This document shows positions 62,353-64,000 of a stretch of 64,000 nt of DNA, in pieces (positions within the stretch are counted from its first letter, which is position 1; the number at the start of each line of letters is the position of its first letter). This DNA comes from Lasioglossum baleicum. Lineage: Eukaryota; Arthropoda; Insecta; Hymenoptera; Halictidae. The stretch is from contig NW_027469198.1 of the NCBI RefSeq assembly GCF_051020765.1, positions 186,001 through 250,000 of the forward strand. The letters are read 5' to 3'. Under the pieces are notes generated by a model. That model did not search any database. It saw nothing but the letters and a program-made list of their open reading frames with translations, and had not been told where the DNA came from. The position numbers and the translations under genes are program-made.

Positions 62353-63564
62353 GCGAAAGGATGCATCCCGCAGGCTAGTCGAGCACAAACACGTGCGAGG
62401 TTTTGTGGGATGCGCATGCGCAGGTTTTGTGGGATGCGCATGCGCAGATTTTTTGGGATGCGCATGCGCAGGTTTTTTGGGATGCGCATGGCTAGTCGAG
62501 CAAAAACACGTGCGAGAGGATGCATCCCGCAGGCTAGTCGAGTAAAAACACGTGCGAAAGGATGCATCCCGCAGTCTAGTCGAGCACAAACACGTGCGAG
62601 GTTTTGTGGGATGCGCATGCGCAGGTTTTGTGGGATGCGCATGCGCAGATTTTTTGGGATGCGCAGGTTTTCTGGGATGCGCATGCCTAGTCGAGCAAAA
62701 ACACGTGCGAGAGTATGCATCCCGCAGGCTAGTCGAGCACAAACACGTGCGAGAGGATGCATCCCGCAGGCTAGTCGAGTAAAAACACGTGCGAGACGAT
62801 GCATCCCGCAGGCTAGTCGAGTAAAAACACGTGCGAGAGGATGCATCCCGCAGGCTAGTCGAGTAAAAACACGTGCGAGACGATGCATCCCGCAGGCTAG
62901 TCGAGTAAAAACACGTGCGAGAGGATGCATCCCGCAGGCTAGTCGAGTAAAAACACGTGCGAAAGGATGCATCCCGCAGGCTAGTCGAGCACAAACACGT
63001 GCGAGGTTTTGTGGGATGCGCATGCGCAGGTTTTGTGGGATGCGCATGCGCAGATTTTTTGGGATGCGCATGCGCAGGTTTTTTGGGATGCGCATGGCTA
63101 GTCGAGCAAAAACACGTGCGAGAGGATGCATCCCGCAGGCTAGTCGAGTAAAAACACGTGCGAAAGGATGCATCCCGCAGTCTAGTCGAGCACAAACACG
63201 TGCGAGGTTTTGTGGGATGCGCATGCGCAGGTTTTGTGGGATGCGCATGCGCAGATTTTTTGGGATGCGCATGCCTAGTCGAGCAAAAACACGTGCGAGA
63301 GTATGCATCCCGCAGGCTAGTCGAGCACAAACACGTGCGAGAGGATGCATCCCGCAGGCTAGTCGAGTAAAAACACGTGCGAGACGATGCATCCCGCAGG
63401 CTAGTCGAGTAAAAACACGTGCGAGAGGATGCATCCCGCAGGCTAGTCGAGTAAAAACACGTGCGAGAGGATGCATCCCGCAGGCTAGTCGAGTAAAAAC
63501 ACGTGCGAGGTTTTGTGGGATGCGCATGCGCAGTTTTTGTGGGATGCGCATGCGCAGGTTTTTT
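62353..63564. repeat. 606-bp tandem duplication
   Basis: The GCGAAAGG landmark at 62,353 recurs at 62,959, and the GCAGTCTAG landmark at 62,554 recurs at 63,160. Copy 2 lacks the GTTTTCTGGG B unit near 63,270. The limits are approximate. Confidence 0.8.
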
Positions 63565-64000
63565 GGGATCCGCATGGCTAGTCGAGCAAAAACACGTGCG
63601 AGAGGATGCATCCCGCAGGCTAGCCGAGCAAAAACACGTGCGAGAGGATGCATCCCGCAGGCTAGTCGAGTAAAAACACGTGCGAGGTTTTGTGGGATGC
63701 GCATGCGCAGGTTTTGTGGGATGCGCATGCGCAGATTTTTTGGGATGCGCATGCGCAGGTTTTTTGGGATGCGCATGGCTAGTCGAGCAAAAACACGTGC
63801 GAGAGGATGCATCCCGCAGGCTAGTCGAGTAAAAACACGTGCGAAAGGATGCATCCCGCAGTCTAGTCGAGCACAAACACGTGCGAGGTTTTGTGGGATG
63901 CGCATGCGCAGGTTTTGTGGGATGCGCATGCGCAGATTTTTTGGGATGCGCAGGTTTTCTGGGATGCGCATGCCTAGTCGAGCAAAAACACGTGCGAGAG
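63565..64000. repeat. Right edge, type II array cut by window end
   Basis: It has GGGATCCGC near 63,567, a GCTAGCCGAG unit, blocks with GCAGATTTTTTGGG and a final block with GTTTTCTGGG. The last bases are an A unit, so the array continues beyond the window. Confidence 0.9.

Larger units (their letters stand above)
1..64000. repeat. Two-monomer satellite array filling the whole window
   Basis: Every stretch read is built from a 42-bp monomer (A) and a 24-bp monomer (B). Both window edges cut through the array, so it is longer than 64 kb. Monomers differ from the consensus at only a few positions, and most variants recur in many copies, which is the mark of repeated segmental amplification. 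Length changes are nearly all whole monomers. GC content is about 55% in A and 58% in B by count of the consensus. No gene, RNA gene or mobile element interrupts it. That it is nuclear heterochromatin of a eukaryote is inferred from size and organisation; nothing in the sequence names the host. Confidence 0.97.

Noticed and set aside
1..64000. CRISPR array (short repeats at regular spacing)
   Set aside because: There are no unique spacers; the sequence between any two repeated motifs is itself repeated hundreds of times, and no cas gene is present.
1..64000. Centromere protein B box in monomer A, reverse strand
   Set aside because: CTCG and CGGG occur in the right order but are nine bases apart instead of seven, and the first core base is C instead of T, so the NTTCGNNNNANNCGGGN consensus is not met.
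1..64000. Yeast-type CDEI element or other single regulatory reading of CACGTG
   Set aside because: The CDEI consensus RTCACRTG needs T before CACGTG; here it is A. The site's abundance comes from the repeat itself, so no individual promoter or operator is supported.
1..64000. Telomeric repeat (TTTTGTGGG resembles some T/G-rich telomeres)
   Set aside because: The motif is embedded in a 24-bp unit and not in short perfect T/G tandem; no TTAGGG, TTTAGGG or TTTTGGGG run exists.
1..64000. G-quadruplex formation in B blocks
   Set aside because: Only isolated GGG runs separated by more than 20 bases are present, with GG between, so four close G3 runs never occur.
1..64000. Transposon or insertion sequence with terminal repeats
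   Set aside because: No unique internal sequence, transposase-like frame, terminal inverted repeat or target-site duplication was found; the palindromes recur in every monomer.
1..64000. tRNA or rRNA genes, including spacer of a ribosomal DNA unit
   Set aside because: No A-box and B-box pair, cloverleaf or rRNA core was seen; GGCTAGTCGAGTAAA only loosely resembles a T-arm and lacks the paired stem.
1..64000. Iteron-type plasmid or phage replication origin
   Set aside because: Iteron clusters are a few hundred bases beside a rep gene; here 64 kb of repeats has no gene at all.

Overview
The whole 64 kb window lies inside one tandem-repeat (satellite) array. I found no unique sequence at either end and no recognisable gene, RNA gene, transposon or CRISPR array. 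Two short monomers make up essentially every base. Monomer A is 42 bp, starts GCGAGAGGATGC, runs through GCAGGCTAGTCGAG, and ends TAAAAACACGT. Monomer B is 24 bp, starts GCGCAGGTTTTGTGG and ends GATGCGCAT. Runs of A alternate with short blocks of one to five B units. Each block is normally entered through a 23-bp B (GCGAGGTTTT) and left through a 22- or 23-bp half A (GGCTAGTCGAG to ACGT).

The organism cannot be named. A satellite this long, with nested higher-order repeats, points to eukaryotic nuclear heterochromatin (centromeric, subtelomeric, sex- or B-chromosome). CpG is abundant and well kept (about four per A, two per B), so the array does not look like one eroded by methylated-CpG decay. 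Both points are inference.

Layout. Two subfamilies can be told apart by linked substitutions. Type I has GTGAGGGG, GCAAGAGGATGCTT and B blocks left mostly by GCCTAGTCGAG. It fills about 0.33-8.05 kb and most of 9.8-16.9 kb. Type II has GCGAAAGG, GAGCACAAAC, GCAGATTTTTTGGG and GTGCAGG. It occupies the first 0.3 kb, an island at 8.05-9.84 kb, and nearly everything from 18.9 kb to the right edge. A distinctive B-free, heavily substituted A run (the 'marker run') ends at 4,431, 16,663, 18,724 and 24,784. From 18.9 kb rightwards the array is a mosaic of tandem and dispersed segmental duplications with constant offsets: 546, 1,506, about 1,374, 705, 453, 849, 2,805, 1,512, 2,025, 741 and 606 bp tandem, and 7,473, 7,733, 9,512, 11,564, 12,232 and 20,115 bp dispersed. 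Shared private substitutions confirm several of them and let some events be ordered.

Because 42 and 24 are multiples of three and one forward and two reverse frames of A lack stops, open frames thousands of codons long occur on both strands at once. I treat them as by-products of the repeat, not genes. The most informative features are the duplication history, a deletion junction at 57,175 marked by a 14-T tract, and the physical properties of the monomers: A-tracts phased at four helical turns, a Z-prone 12-bp palindrome, and a CACGTG E-box in every A.
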